A stretch of 64,000 nucleotides of DNA from Bacillota bacterium (GTDB taxonomy: Bacteria; Bacillota; Clostridia; Christensenellales; SZUA-584). Of this stretch, positions 1 through 8,604 are shown one piece after another. Position numbers and translations under genes: made by a program. Position 1 is the first letter of the stretch. Each line of letters opens with the position of its first letter. Location of the stretch: assembly GCA_023408075.1 (NCBI GenBank), contig JAEYKW010000027.1:186001-250000 (forward strand), given 5' to 3'. The notes beneath the pieces were generated by a model. It searched no databases, had not been told where the DNA came from, and saw only the letters and a program-made list of their open reading frames with translations.

Positions 1-1575
1 GAACGGCATCGAGCCCGAATCGTACCAGCAGTCGATCACCTCGGAGACGCGCTTCATGATGCCGCCGCACTGGTCGCATTTCATTGTGACGACATCGATG
101 AACGGCTTATGCAGCTCGACGTTCTCCGGTACGTTCTGTCCTTTTTCTTTGAGTTCCGCGATGGAGCCGATCACGGTATGATGGCCGCACTTGCACTGCC
201 AGACGGGCAGCGGCGTACCCCAGTAACGCTCGCGCGAAAGGCCCCAGTCGATCACGTTTTCGAGGAAATTGCCCATGCGGCCTTCCTTGATGTTTTCGGG
301 CAGCCAGTTCACCGCGCGGTTGTTTTCCATCAGGACGTCCTTCACGGCGGTCATCTTAATAAACCATGTGCTGCGTGCGTAATAGAGCAGCGGCGTGTCG
401 CAGCGCCAGCAGAACGGGTAGCTGTGCGAATATGCCTTCGTATACAGCATGAGTCCGCGGCCCTTTAAGTCTGCAATGATTTTCGGGTCGCCGTCTTTGA
501 CGAATACGCCTGCCCACGGCGTTTCCGCCTTGAACCGGCCCTGTTCGTTGACCATTTGAACGAAAGGCAGATCGTATTTTCGGCCCACGCGCGCATCGTC
601 TTCGCCGAACGCAGGCGCGGTATGCACGATGCCCGAGCCGTCCGTCAGCGTCACATAATCGTCTGCGGTTATGAACCACGCTTTTTTATCGGCTGCGCCG
701 AAATCGTAAAGCGGCTCATATTCTTTGTACTCAAGGTCTTTGCCCTTGTATTGTTCTATGGCCTGCTTGGTTTCACCAAGCACCGTCTCAACGAGTGCCG
801 CCGCCATGATGAGGTAAGACCCTTCGTGCGCCACCTTCACGTAGGTTTCGCGCGGGTTCACACAGAGCGCGACATTGGACGGCAGCGTCCACGGCGTCGT
901 CGTCCAGGCGAGAAAGTAGGTGTTCTCTTCGCCCTTTGCTTTGAACTTAACGAATACGGACTCTTCCTCGACGTCCTTGTACCCTTGGGCCACCTCGTGC
1001 GACGAGAGTGCCGTTCCGCAGCGCGGGCAGTATGGCACAACCTTGTGGCCCTTGTACAGCAGCCCCTTGTCCGCCACCTGCTTGAGCGACCACCAGACGG
1101 ATTCGATGTAGTTGTTGTCGTAAGTGATATACGGATGCTCCATGTCGGCCCAGAAACCGACGCGTTCGCTCATGCGCTCCCACTCGCCTTTGTATTTCCA
1201 GACGCTTTTTTTGCATTCGGCAATAAACGGCTCTACGCCGTATTCTTCAATCTGCTCTTTGCCGTCGAGCCCGAGCATCTTTTCCACTTCAAGCTCCACA
1301 GGTAGGCCGTGCGTGTCCCAGCCCGCTTTGCGCAGCACGTCGTAGCCCTGCATCGTGCGGTAACGCGGAACCAGATCTTTGATGCAGCGCGTTAAAATAT
1401 GGCCGATATGCGGCTTGCCGTTCGCCGTCGGCGGGCCGTCGTAAAACGTGTATGTCTTGGCTCCTTTGTTTTTATCGACGGTCTTTTTAAATATCTCATT
1501 TTGCTCCCAAAATTTTAAGACTTCGATCTCCCTGTCTTTAAAATTAAGGTTCTTATCGACTTGTTTATAAAGCAT
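1..1575 (-). CDS. ileS: Isoleucyl-tRNA synthetase, 3' end cut by window edge
   Basis: Charges tRNA-Ile with isoleucine in the cytoplasm. The minus strand reads open for 525 codons from the ATG at 1573-1575 to base 1, so the C-terminal part (KMSKS loop, anticodon-binding region) lies outside the window. The class I HIGH signature is at about residues 56-59 (GKPHIGHILT). The CP1 editing domain shows WTTTPWTLPSN and GSGIVHTAPAFGEDD, and the last residues are CWYDSGSMPF, all typical of IleRS. The start is supported by an AGAGGAG ribosome binding site six bases upstream. A T-box leader lies directly upstream, so expression should respond to uncharged tRNA-Ile. Plus-strand open frames across this region are antisense shadows. 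Confidence 0.97.
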   Translation of the reverse strand, partial: MLYKQVDKNLNFKDREIEVLKFWEQNEIFKKTVDKNKGAKTYTFYDGPPTANGKPHIGHILTRCIKDLVPRYRTMQGYDVLRKAGWDTHGLPVELEVEKMLGLDGKEQIEEYGVEPFIAECKKSVWKYKGEWERMSERVGFWADMEHPYITYDNNYIESVWWSLKQVADKGLLYKGHKVVPYCPRCGTALSSHEVAQGYKDVEEESVFVKFKAKGEENTYFLAWTTTPWTLPSNVALCVNPRETYVKVAHEGSYLIMAAALVETVLGETKQAIEQYKGKDLEYKEYEPLYDFGAADKKAWFITADDYVTLTDGSGIVHTAPAFGEDDARVGRKYDLPFVQMVNEQGRFKAETPWAGVFVKDGDPKIIADLKGRGLMLYTKAYSHSYPFCWRCDTPLLYYARSTWFIKMTAVKDVLMENNRAVNWLPENIKEGRMGNFLENVIDWGLSRERYWGTPLPVWQCKCGHHTVIGSIAELKEKGQNVPENVELHKPFIDVVTMKCDQCGGIMKRVSEVIDCWYDSGSMPF

Positions 1576-1599
1576 ATTTGACTCCTCTGTCGGTTCCCT

Positions 1600-1871
1600 T
1601 TGTTTTCAGAATAAAAAAGCGCCTAAGCCCATGGGGCAAAAGACGCATATCTTTTACGGTACCACCCAAATGACGCTCCGCCGAGCCTCTCTTTTGTGCG
1701 CGGTAACGGGCGCAAAACCGTTTTTGCTTACGTCAGTTCGGCAAAAAAGCGTAGCGGGTGATGACGTATTTGCCGCACTGGCCGGGGCTCTCACCGTTTC
1801 CCCGTCGCTTGCCGCCAATGGATGGCATCGCCGTGTCCCGCATCATGGCATTTTCATCCGTGTTTACAATA
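1600..1871 (-). promoter_or_regulatory. T-box leader of ileS
   Basis: Transcription-attenuation riboswitch that senses uncharged tRNA-Ile. On the minus strand the diagnostic T-box sequence TGGGTGGTACCGT lies at 1656-1668. It is followed by a terminator hairpin at 1619-1646 (outer pairs GCGTC/GGCGC, inner GCCC/GGGC) and a run of six T at 1613-1618. Upstream the stem I region contains GGTGAGAGCC. A candidate Ile specifier AUC followed by A lies at 1760-1762; the specifier assignment is my inference from position, while the T-box motif and terminator are clear. Confidence 0.9.
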
Positions 1872-1877
1872 TTCCTT

Positions 1878-1906
1878 ATTATAAGGGTAACATTAAGATT
1901 TGTAAA
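1878..1906 (-). promoter_or_regulatory. Sigma-A promoter of the ileS T-box transcript
   Basis: On the minus strand TTTACA (1901-1906) is separated by 17 bases from a perfect TATAAT (1878-1883). It sits just upstream of the T-box leader and downstream of the preceding minus-strand gene, predicting a start near 1871. Confidence 0.8.
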
Positions 1907-1920
1907 GAACGGATGGCAGC

Positions 1921-2778
1921 CTAATTGTCATCGGCATCCACAGGCTCGACAGGGCTGAATTTCCTGATGAACTGCGCGATGTCATCAAACTGCTTGAATT
2001 CGGAAGTGAAGGTGATCTCGCCGTTGTCGTTGCTGATGATTGTGAATGTTTGCATCTTGCGCCTATACCGGACAAACACCGACTCTATATCGTGCCAGCG
2101 GATTTCGACCCTGCCGTGAAAAAGGCTCGACCTCACGATGCGTTGTGAATCCACATAGAGCTTGTCCAGATAATAAGCCTGAATAAAATAAATACCCAAT
2201 CCCGCGCCGACGATTGTTCCCAGCGGCTTTTCTATTGGGTTACCGGGGTTGTAGTCTGATAGTATCAGAATGAGCGCCAACGCCAGCATGAAAAAGCCAA
2301 ATATCGCCAGAAACTTTGATTTTCTGAACGTCTTTCCCATCGCGTCGTCGATCTCTTTTTGTTTCAGGGCGGCATCATCGCCAATTTCCACCTGTGCGTA
2401 TTGCTCGATCAGCCTTAACATCCGGCTGAACCCGCCGAACATGGTGCCCACGGCAATTCTTTTTCCGCTGCCGTAGATCACGGCGCTTCGACGCTTGTAT
2501 ATAATATAGATGTGTTCGGCGTCCTGCCACCGGATATAGGTTTTTCTAACGCTGCGGTATTCAATGCCGCGGTCATCAATGCGGACACGCATAGCCATAC
2601 ACGGGATAAGCGCCAGCAGACTGAAAAAAAGACAGGGTATCATCAGCGAGAGCCAGACGCCGGAATTTGGCGGATCGATGAATAAGGTCAGTATGGCAAA
2701 AACCACCGTGCCCGCTGCGCATACCAGACCGACAATGAAGTTGGATCTTTCCAGACGGAATGTCGCCGAACCATTCAT
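1921..2778 (-). CDS. Membrane protein with two PH-like domains, unknown function
   Basis: A 285-residue protein. Two hydrophobic pairs (about residues 13-60 and 155-205) each precede a soluble segment with the pattern of bacterial PH-like (bPH/DUF304) folds: RVRIDDRGIEYRS...YIRWQDAEHIYI in the first half and LYVDSQRIVRSSL...IRWHDIESVFVRY in the second. The architecture is therefore an internal duplication of [2 TM + PH-like]. No catalytic residues are evident. It stands alone between the ileS promoter and the divergent AEC permease. The fold call rests on pattern; no function is claimed. Confidence 0.75.
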   Translation of the reverse strand: MNGSATFRLERSNFIVGLVCAAGTVVFAILTLFIDPPNSGVWLSLMIPCLFFSLLALIPCMAMRVRIDDRGIEYRSVRKTYIRWQDAEHIYIIYKRRSAVIYGSGKRIAVGTMFGGFSRMLRLIEQYAQVEIGDDAALKQKEIDDAMGKTFRKSKFLAIFGFFMLALALILILSDYNPGNPIEKPLGTIVGAGLGIYFIQAYYLDKLYVDSQRIVRSSLFHGRVEIRWHDIESVFVRYRRKMQTFTIISNDNGEITFTSEFKQFDDIAQFIRKFSPVEPVDADDN

Positions 2779-2910
2779 CGCTGCCCTCCCGATTTTTCGA
2801 CATTTTGATCAAAGCCCATGCTATTATATACCGGATGATACAATCTGTCATGGGCCCTGACGCCAGTCAGGAGCTTTGTGTGAAAATATTGAGCTTCTTG
2901 GTGACATATC

Positions 2911-2939
2911 GGGACAACCCATGGAATTTCTGTTATAAT
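2911..2939 (+). promoter_or_regulatory. Probable promoter of the AEC permease gene
   Basis: A perfect TATAAT at 2934-2939 is preceded after 17 bases by GGGACA (2911-2916), a four-of-six match to the -35 box. It predicts a short leader before the ATG near 2967. Confidence 0.6.
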
Positions 2940-2966
2940 GGCTGTAATAACAACGAGGAATACATG

Positions 2967-3896
2967 ATGACACACTTGCTCTATATCCTATGCGACATAT
3001 CGCTGCCCATTTTAATTCTGATTCTTATCGGCTTCGTTTTTCAGAAGATATTCAAAGCGGATGTGCGCTCGTTCACGAAGCTGTTCATTTATGTGCTGTC
3101 GCCTGCGGTGATATTCGTAAAAATCCTGGCTGTCGAATTCACGATGGAGCTGGTGCTGCATGTGGGCGTTTTTATCATACTGCTGCAGGCTTCAATGTAT
3201 GTGGTCAGCTTTGTGGTCTGCCGTCTTTCCCGCTATCCCAAAAGCATGCGGAACGCCGCGATCAATTCGCTGACCCTTTTCAACACCGGTAACTATGGCA
3301 TTCCGCTGATAGATCTCACGTTCGGCGGCAATGCGCTTGCGGTGACATCCCAGATTTTCATCGTCATCATACAGAACATGACGACCAATACAGTCGGCGT
3401 TTATCTTGCCAGCTCCGGTAACGGAAGCGGCAAGCAGGCGCTTAAAAGCGTAGCCAAGATCCCTGCCATATACGTCATCGTGCTGGGCGTGATCATCAAT
3501 CTCCTGAGCATTAAAATTCCCGAAACCATTATGGTGCCGCTCGATTATCTGGCGGACGGTTTTTTTGCGATGGCGCTGGTGGGGCTCGGTACGCAGCTGG
3601 CGGAGGTGCCCGTTGATTTGCGCGAATTGAAAAAAGTGCTGGGCATTAGCATCATCAAAGTGATATCCACGCCGGTGCTGGGCTTTTTGCTCGTGCTGCT
3701 GCTCGGCATAAAAGGCATGCTCGCGCAGGCGCTCATCATTGGCATTTCCACGCCGACAGCCGTCAATTCCGCAGTCTATGCGCGTGAATTTAACAACGAG
3801 CCGGCATTCGCGTCGCAGATTGTGGTGGTGACCACCGTGCTCTGTACATTCACGCTGCCTATCGTAATTTACCTCGCGGGGCAGTATTTCGTGTGA
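2967..3896 (+). CDS. AEC (auxin efflux carrier) family transporter
   Basis: Inner-membrane secondary transporter of the AEC/PIN-like family; bacterial members mostly move organic anions such as malate, but the substrate cannot be read from sequence. About ten hydrophobic segments fill the 309 residues, split by a central polar loop near residues 155-170. Characteristic segments include FNTGNYGIPL in the N-terminal half and TPTAVNSAVYA near the C-terminus. The frame is open further upstream, but a GAGGA at 2955-2959 gives good spacing to the ATG at 2967 (an ATG also lies at 2964), and the promoter lies inside the upstream open region. Monocistronic. Confidence 0.88.
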   Translation: MTHLLYILCDISLPILILILIGFVFQKIFKADVRSFTKLFIYVLSPAVIFVKILAVEFTMELVLHVGVFIILLQASMYVVSFVVCRLSRYPKSMRNAAINSLTLFNTGNYGIPLIDLTFGGNALAVTSQIFIVIIQNMTTNTVGVYLASSGNGSGKQALKSVAKIPAIYVIVLGVIINLLSIKIPETIMVPLDYLADGFFAMALVGLGTQLAEVPVDLRELKKVLGISIIKVISTPVLGFLLVLLLGIKGMLAQALIIGISTPTAVNSAVYAREFNNEPAFASQIVVVTTVLCTFTLPIVIYLAGQYFV

Positions 3897-3978
3897 AAAC
3901 GGCATGTGGCTGTCGATACCCTTGTTTTGACTTAAGGCTTTAAAAACGCCTCAATATGACATAAGGGGAATGAGTGAT

Positions 3979-4833
3979 ATGAAAACCGTGCTTTCCAAGT
4001 GGCTTCGTTGGCCCAAAGCCAACCGCTTCCTCTCAATCGCGGCTGCCGCTCTTATCGTCGCTTTGTTGATTATTGTGGTTTTGCCGGGGCTGAAAAATAA
4101 CAACGGCGCGACAGAGCCGGATAAAGCGGCGCTTGTCTCGCCCTCGGCGCAAAGCCGCGCCAATTCCGGGCAAACCACCTCCGTCCCGATGATTCTGCCT
4201 TCGGGAACGCCTTCTCCCGCCAAGCAGGCTGTCCATACGCAGCCGGTTCAATCGCCGGTGCCGCAGAAAACGCCCGGTACTGCTGGTCCCAAGCCGTCGC
4301 CCACGGCGTCCGCCGGAAAAGTTGTTAACGGCGAGTGGTCGGCGTGGTCCGGATGGATGACGCTGGAGGAGATGGAGAAAGAACGGGCATCCGAATATTA
4401 TCACGATAAAAAGACAGAATTCGAACGCGCTATGAAGGTGCGCACGATCATCGGCGATATGCACTACAAATGGCGGTATAAAGAGCTCAGCGTGAACTGG
4501 CAGGGCTGGATTGACAACACGGAGAACCTCGATTCAGCGCAGATACTGCAAAGATACGGCATCGACGACTACAGAGTGGAATTCAGCTATGAAGGCGATA
4601 TCGTGCAGCAATACCGGTATGGCACGATCAGTTATACGTCGGACTGGTCGGCTTGGCAGCCCGAGCCGATCGAACAACGATACCACGACTCCAACAGATA
4701 TCTGACACAGTTTGAAAAGGATTACGACAAATGCGAATGGACGGACTGGCGCATCGTTGATGAAAATACAATGACGGGCGCGGAGGAGGAAGGCTATTAT
4801 GTTTTTCGCCTCAGATGGCAATACAGCTTTTAG
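3979..4833 (+). CDS. Membrane-anchored Trp-rich protein, unknown function
   Basis: About 284 residues: a short cationic N-terminus, one transmembrane segment (roughly residues 16-37), a Pro/Ser/Thr-rich linker to about residue 112, then an extracytoplasmic domain rich in tryptophan. The domain carries recurring W-x-x-W elements (EWSAWSGW, NWQGWI, DWSAWQP, EWTDWRI) and aromatic/basic stretches such as HYKWRYKE. Similar WSxW...YRYR modules occur at the end of some Clostridia surface proteins; their role is unknown to me. The ATG at 3979 is preferred over 3970 because AAGGGG at 3963-3968 is properly spaced only for the former. It precedes the rpmH promoter but is not obviously linked to that operon. 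Confidence 0.75.
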   Translation: MKTVLSKWLRWPKANRFLSIAAAALIVALLIIVVLPGLKNNNGATEPDKAALVSPSAQSRANSGQTTSVPMILPSGTPSPAKQAVHTQPVQSPVPQKTPGTAGPKPSPTASAGKVVNGEWSAWSGWMTLEEMEKERASEYYHDKKTEFERAMKVRTIIGDMHYKWRYKELSVNWQGWIDNTENLDSAQILQRYGIDDYRVEFSYEGDIVQQYRYGTISYTSDWSAWQPEPIEQRYHDSNRYLTQFEKDYDKCEWTDWRIVDENTMTGAEEEGYYVFRLRWQYSF

Positions 4834-4916
4834 GTTGACAGTTTCCGCGCTTGATTGAAGGAGGGGCACAGCGTCGCTGTACGGTCAGGGTGCGGCTCTG
4901 GGCTGAATCATTGCTG

Positions 4917-4945
4917 TTGACATTATCATACGACTTCAATATAAT
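4917..4945 (+). promoter_or_regulatory. Consensus sigma-A promoter of the rpmH operon
   Basis: TTGACA (4917-4922), a 17-base spacer and TATAAT (4940-4945): a full consensus match, expected for a highly expressed ribosomal protein gene. It predicts a leader of about 60 bases before rpmH. Confidence 0.9.
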
Positions 4946-5011
4946 ATATCCGTCTTGCTATAGAGATTTGGCCATTATTGGCTCATTATATGAAGGAGAG
5001 ATTAGATCCAC

Positions 5012-5146
5012 ATGAAAATGACATTACAGCCCAAGAAGAGGCAGCGCAAAAAGGAACACGGCTTCAGAAAAAGAATGCAGACCAAGGCCGGGAGAAACGT
5101 TTTGAAACGCAGACGTGCGAAGGGCAGAAAAGAGCTGACTGCATAA
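5012..5146 (+). CDS. rpmH: 50S ribosomal protein L34
   Basis: A 44-residue, strongly basic protein of the large ribosomal subunit, of exact family length. It begins MKMTLQPKKRQRKK, has the conserved HGFRKRMQTKAGRNVL core and ends RRRAKGRKELTA. AAGGAGAG at 4993-5000 serves as ribosome binding site. It is the first gene of the rpmH-rnpA-yidD-yidC-khpB cluster that in many Firmicutes lies near the replication origin; dnaA is not seen on the left here. The frame at 4978-5232 that overlaps it is a shadow. Confidence 0.97.
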   Translation: MKMTLQPKKRQRKKEHGFRKRMQTKAGRNVLKRRRAKGRKELTA

Positions 5147-5221
5147 TTGCTGGATGCCGAGAATGTTTCGGCAATTTTTTTCGGTACCAAAGTGAAATGG
5201 CCGTACGAATGGAAGGTATAG

Positions 5222-5560
5222 TTGAGGCGTGAATATTCGCTAAGGCGCAATAAAGAATTCAGATATGTGTACAGAAGAGGTAAATCCGTTTCTGATAAAG
5301 CCATGGTGCTCGTCTATGTGCCAACAAAAACGCCGCATTTGAAAGTCGGTTTTTCCGTTTCCAAAAAGCTTGGGAACAGTGTGGTGAGAAACCGGGTCAA
5401 GCGCAGAATGAAAGAGGCTTTTTTCTCGGTATTGGACAATATCAATCCAAGCTGTCTGCTCATTTTTACGCCGCGCATAGAGATTCGGGATATGACGTAT
5501 CAGGAGATACTGCTTTCCATGTGCAAGCTGCTGAAAAGAGCGGGGCAATTTAAAGAATGA
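5222..5560 (+). CDS. rnpA: Ribonuclease P protein component
   Basis: Basic protein subunit of RNase P, which matures tRNA 5' ends together with the catalytic RNA. It has 112 residues with the RNR signature in GNSVVRNRVKRRMKEAF and the N-terminal SLRRNKEFRYVYRRGK segment. The start is TTG at 5222, supported by GGAAGG at 5211-5216 with five bases spacing. It lies 75 bases after rpmH and its last codons overlap the yidD start by four bases. Confidence 0.96.
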   Translation: MRREYSLRRNKEFRYVYRRGKSVSDKAMVLVYVPTKTPHLKVGFSVSKKLGNSVVRNRVKRRMKEAFFSVLDNINPSCLLIFTPRIEIRDMTYQEILLSMCKLLKRAGQFKE

Positions 5561-5766
5561 AACGTGTATTACTTGGCATAATATGGTTTTATAAAAAAGC
5601 CATTTCGCCTTACACCCGGCGGTCATGCCGGTTCACACCCACCTGCTCGGATTACGCGGTGGAAGCGATTAAAAAGCATGGTGCACTTAAAGGTCTGGGG
5701 CTTAGTATCTGGCGCGTACTGCGGTGCAATCCATTTTGCAAAGGCGGGTATGATCCCGTTCCTTGA
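5557..5766 (+). CDS. yidD: Membrane protein insertion efficiency factor YidD
   Basis: Small membrane-associated protein that helps YidC/Sec-dependent insertion. The 69 residues contain the family's conserved pattern: WFYKKAISP, CRFTPTCSDYAVEAI, and the C-terminal RVLRCNPFCKGGYDPVP. It overlaps rnpA by ATGA, implying translational coupling, and precedes yidC by 32 bases. Confidence 0.96.
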   Translation: MKRVLLGIIWFYKKAISPYTRRSCRFTPTCSDYAVEAIKKHGALKGLGLSIWRVLRCNPFCKGGYDPVP

Positions 5767-5798
5767 AGCGTTTTAAATGATGATGGAGGACCAATCGA

Positions 5799-6749
5799 TT
5801 GGATTTTCTAAGTAACAATTTTATCTCCGACTTTTTCGTGCTTGTGCTCAAATGGGTATACGGCATCGTGCAGGACTATTCTGTCGCCATTATTATTGTG
5901 ACAATTCTGGTCAGGCTGCTCATCCTTCCGGTGGATCTGAGGCAAAAGAAGAGTGCGCGGAAAATGGCGCTGATACAGCCGATGATCGAATCGATGAAAA
6001 AGCGTTATGCCAACAATCCGCAGCAGCTGCAGAAAAAGCAGCAGGAGCTTTTCAAAAAGGAAGGCGTCAAACCGCTTGCGGGCTGTCTGCCGATGCTGAT
6101 CACAATGCCGATATTCTTTGCGTTCTTCGGTGCCATGCGTGTGCTGGCCGCCGAACAGACCGTGGCGCTGCTTTTAAACGCCCAGCATTTTGGACAAGCT
6201 GCCTACGACCTGCCGAGCTGGCTCTGGGTGCATAACTTCTGGCAGCCGGATTCTGTGCTCTCGTCGGTTTTACCGAGTTCCGCCGAATTCGCCACATTCG
6301 TACAGACCAACGCGTCGTATATCACGCCGCAGTCGATGCACATGATGGCGCATACGAATTTGCTGAGCTTTAATGTGGTAAGCGGTTTGCAGGGCGGCTC
6401 GGGATACGATGCGTTAACAACGAGCATACTTCAGTTTAACAAGCTTGCGGATGCAAACGGGCCGCTTTATACCAACGGTTGGTTCATATTGCCGATACTC
6501 GCGGGCGCATCGCTATTCGTACAGCAAAAGCTCACGATGGGGCAGACGCCTCAGGCGGGCAACAGCAAGTTTATGCTGTGGTTCTTCCCGCTGTTTTCAA
6601 TATGGATTTGCGCATCAGCCAATACCGCGTTCTCGATTTACTGGCTGTTTGCCAACCTTTACGCGCTGGGTCAGTCGCTGATTGTCAACTGGTATTACAA
6701 ACGGCGCGATGACAAGCAAAAGCAGGGTGTCATTGAGGAGGCAACTTAA
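5799..6749 (+). CDS. yidC: YidC/Oxa1 family membrane insertase
   Basis: Inserts and folds membrane proteins, alone or with SecYEG. 316 residues, the size of the Gram-positive form lacking the large periplasmic domain of Proteobacteria. The N-terminal hydrophobic segment, the charged loop (LRQKKSARKMALIQPMIESM) and the KEGVKPLAGCLPMLITMPIF motif are typical. The loop between later segments (about residues 125-220) is relatively long and Ser/Thr/Ala-rich. Start is TTG at 5799 with GGAGGA eight bases upstream. The stop overlaps the khpB start by one base. Confidence 0.95.
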   Translation: MDFLSNNFISDFFVLVLKWVYGIVQDYSVAIIIVTILVRLLILPVDLRQKKSARKMALIQPMIESMKKRYANNPQQLQKKQQELFKKEGVKPLAGCLPMLITMPIFFAFFGAMRVLAAEQTVALLLNAQHFGQAAYDLPSWLWVHNFWQPDSVLSSVLPSSAEFATFVQTNASYITPQSMHMMAHTNLLSFNVVSGLQGGSGYDALTTSILQFNKLADANGPLYTNGWFILPILAGASLFVQQKLTMGQTPQAGNSKFMLWFFPLFSIWICASANTAFSIYWLFANLYALGQSLIVNWYYKRRDDKQKQGVIEEAT

Positions 6750-7684
6750 TGGACATGTTAGAATGCAAGGGCAAAACGGTTGATGAAGCTGTGTTCAGCG
6801 GCCTCATCAAAATGGATTTGTCCATTGACGAAGTCAATATAGAAATACTCGACGAGGGCGGCGGCCTTTTCAAAAGCGCCAAGATTCGCCTTACGAAAAA
6901 AACAGAAGACGACATTAGAGCGGCGATTACAAAACAGCAGGAAGAAGTCAAAGCAGAAAGCTTCGAGCATAGCCGCACGAATGACTATCATGAGCGGCGT
7001 GATAACGGCCCGCGCAGAGACCGCAGCAGCGGCTCCTTCTCAAGAGACAGACGCGAGGGGGGGCAGCACCGCGACAGCGGACAGCGCCGTGACTATGGGC
7101 AGCACCGCGACGGCGGACAGCGCCGTGACAGCGGACAGCGCCGCGAGTACCAAAGAAGAGATCAGCGTGAGGATTTCGCGCCAGACCCGAACTTTGTGCC
7201 TCAGGAACCCGAAAACGAAGCAGAAACGTTCTTGCTGGGATTGTTTGAAAAAATGGGCATCAACGTCCGCTTAAAATCGGTGACCGAGGACGGCATGCTC
7301 AAAGTCGATATGTCCGGTCGTGGCATGGGTATGCTGATCGGGCGGCGCGGTGAAACGCTCGACGCTTTGCAGTACTTAACCAGCCTTGTGCTCAACAACG
7401 GCAAAGAAGATTATACGAAGGTCATGCTGGATACGGAAGACTACCGCAAAAAGCGTGAAGAGACGCTGCGGCGTCTCGCCGCAAGGCTGGCCGACAAGGT
7501 GCAGAAAACAGGCAAGCGCGTGGTGCTCGAGCCGATGAACCCGTATGAACGGCGCATACTGCACTCAACGCTGCAGGATTACGAAAACGTCTACACCTAC
7601 AGTGAGGGTGAAGACCCGTTTCGCAGCGTGGTCGTGGCGCTTAAGGGCGCGGAAGACGAGCCGCAGCAGGCAGCAAGCAAATAA
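6749..7684 (+). CDS. khpB: RNA-binding protein KhpB (Jag/EloR)
   Basis: Cytoplasmic RNA-binding protein that in Firmicutes works with KhpA and influences cell elongation. 311 residues: Jag-N domain (about 1-50), a charged linker, KH domain (about 155-235, with GMLIGRRGETLDALQYL) and R3H domain at the C-terminus (PMNPYERRILHSTLQ). The linker at residues 105-134 holds five tandem copies of a six-residue unit (GQHRDS, GQRRDY, GQHRDG, GQRRDS, GQRREY) made by an 18-bp DNA repeat at 7061-7150. Starts by TAATG overlap with yidC and is followed by a strong terminator. Confidence 0.95.
   Translation: MDMLECKGKTVDEAVFSGLIKMDLSIDEVNIEILDEGGGLFKSAKIRLTKKTEDDIRAAITKQQEEVKAESFEHSRTNDYHERRDNGPRRDRSSGSFSRDRREGGQHRDSGQRRDYGQHRDGGQRRDSGQRREYQRRDQREDFAPDPNFVPQEPENEAETFLLGLFEKMGINVRLKSVTEDGMLKVDMSGRGMGMLIGRRGETLDALQYLTSLVLNNGKEDYTKVMLDTEDYRKKREETLRRLAARLADKVQKTGKRVVLEPMNPYERRILHSTLQDYENVYTYSEGEDPFRSVVVALKGAEDEPQQAASK
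7061..7150 (+). repeat. 18-bp tandem repeat inside khpB
   Basis: Five consecutive 18-bp units encode the Gly-Gln-Arg/His-Arg-Asp-X hexapeptide in the KhpB linker. Units differ by a few bases, mostly in the last codon. Copy number of such in-frame repeats often varies between strains. Confidence 0.85.
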
Positions 7685-7690
7685 GCATTT

Positions 7691-7713
7691 AAGGAGCGGA
7701 AACGCTCCTTTTT
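7691..7713 (+). terminator. Intrinsic terminator after khpB
   Basis: AAGGAGCG-GAAA-CGCTCCTT followed by a T run: an eight-pair stem with a GAAA tetraloop, seven bases after the khpB stop. It ends the rpmH cluster before the SDR gene. Confidence 0.9.
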
Positions 7714-7786
7714 CATTTGCATGAGGCAAGGAGAGCGTGCATATGCATCAAGACAAGAGAAGAAACCGGTTTGAAAGGAAACGCCC

Positions 7787-8509
7787 ATGAAAAAAGCAGT
7801 GATCATCGGCGCAAGCAGCGGTATCGGCGCAGAACTCGCGAGACATCTGTCCGCGGAATACGGTGTGATCGGCCTCGCAGCGAGGCGCACGAAGCTGCTG
7901 GAAGAGCTCGCCGCAGAGCTTACGGGTAAAACACACATCGCCCCCATGGATATTTCAAAGCCTGAGGAGGCGCGGGACCAACTGCAAAGCCTTATAGAAA
8001 AGATGGGCGGCGTAGACCTCGCCGTGATCTGTGCGGGAACTGGCCATTTAAACCCCGGGCTCAACTGGGACCTCGAGCGGCAGACGATCGATGTGAATGT
8101 CATAGGGTTTACGCTGTTGGCCGATATGCTTATGAACCGTTTCATAGAACGCGGAGAAGGGCATCTGGTCGGTATATCGTCCGTGGCGGCGCTGCGCGGC
8201 AGCGGCAGCTGCCCGGCGTACAACGCAAGCAAAGCTTATATGTCAAACTATCTCGAAGGGCTTCGGCTCAAAGCGAGACGCATCAGCAAAAAGATTGTTG
8301 TGACGGATGTGAAGCCGGGCTTTGTCGATACGCAGATGGCACAGGGTGAGGGGCTTTTCTGGGTGGCTTCGCCGCAGGAAGCAGCCAAGCAGATCAGCCG
8401 CCTGATAAGACGCCGCAAAGCTCATGGCTATGTGACACGGCGGTGGCGCCTTGTGGCTGTGATACTCAAGCTGATGCCGGGCTGGCTGTATGAGAGGCTG
8501 TTCAAGTAG
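7787..8509 (+). CDS. Short-chain dehydrogenase/reductase
   Basis: NAD(P)-dependent oxidoreductase of the classical SDR family, 240 residues. The cofactor-binding GASSGIG is at residues 8-14, CAGTG stands for the NNAG element, and the catalytic set is Ser in GISSVA and Tyr-x3-Lys in YNASKAY. The positively charged residues after the second strand (AARRTK) favour NADPH. The C-terminus ends in a hydrophobic/basic stretch. The substrate is not predictable. Transcribed alone after the khpB terminator. Confidence 0.88.
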   Translation: MKKAVIIGASSGIGAELARHLSAEYGVIGLAARRTKLLEELAAELTGKTHIAPMDISKPEEARDQLQSLIEKMGGVDLAVICAGTGHLNPGLNWDLERQTIDVNVIGFTLLADMLMNRFIERGEGHLVGISSVAALRGSGSCPAYNASKAYMSNYLEGLRLKARRISKKIVVTDVKPGFVDTQMAQGEGLFWVASPQEAAKQISRLIRRRKAHGYVTRRWRLVAVILKLMPGWLYERLFK

Positions 8510-8604
8510 CAGCTCGGTATAGTATACCGCAAATATAAAACTGCGTTCTTTCCGAAAATCAGATTGACGGTCGAAGTTATCGCTATGATAAACAATAAAT
8601 AAGA

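Noticed and set aside
556..1305. 249-codon plus-strand open frame
   Set aside because: Antisense to ileS, which matches its family perfectly; no ribosome binding site and no family pattern.
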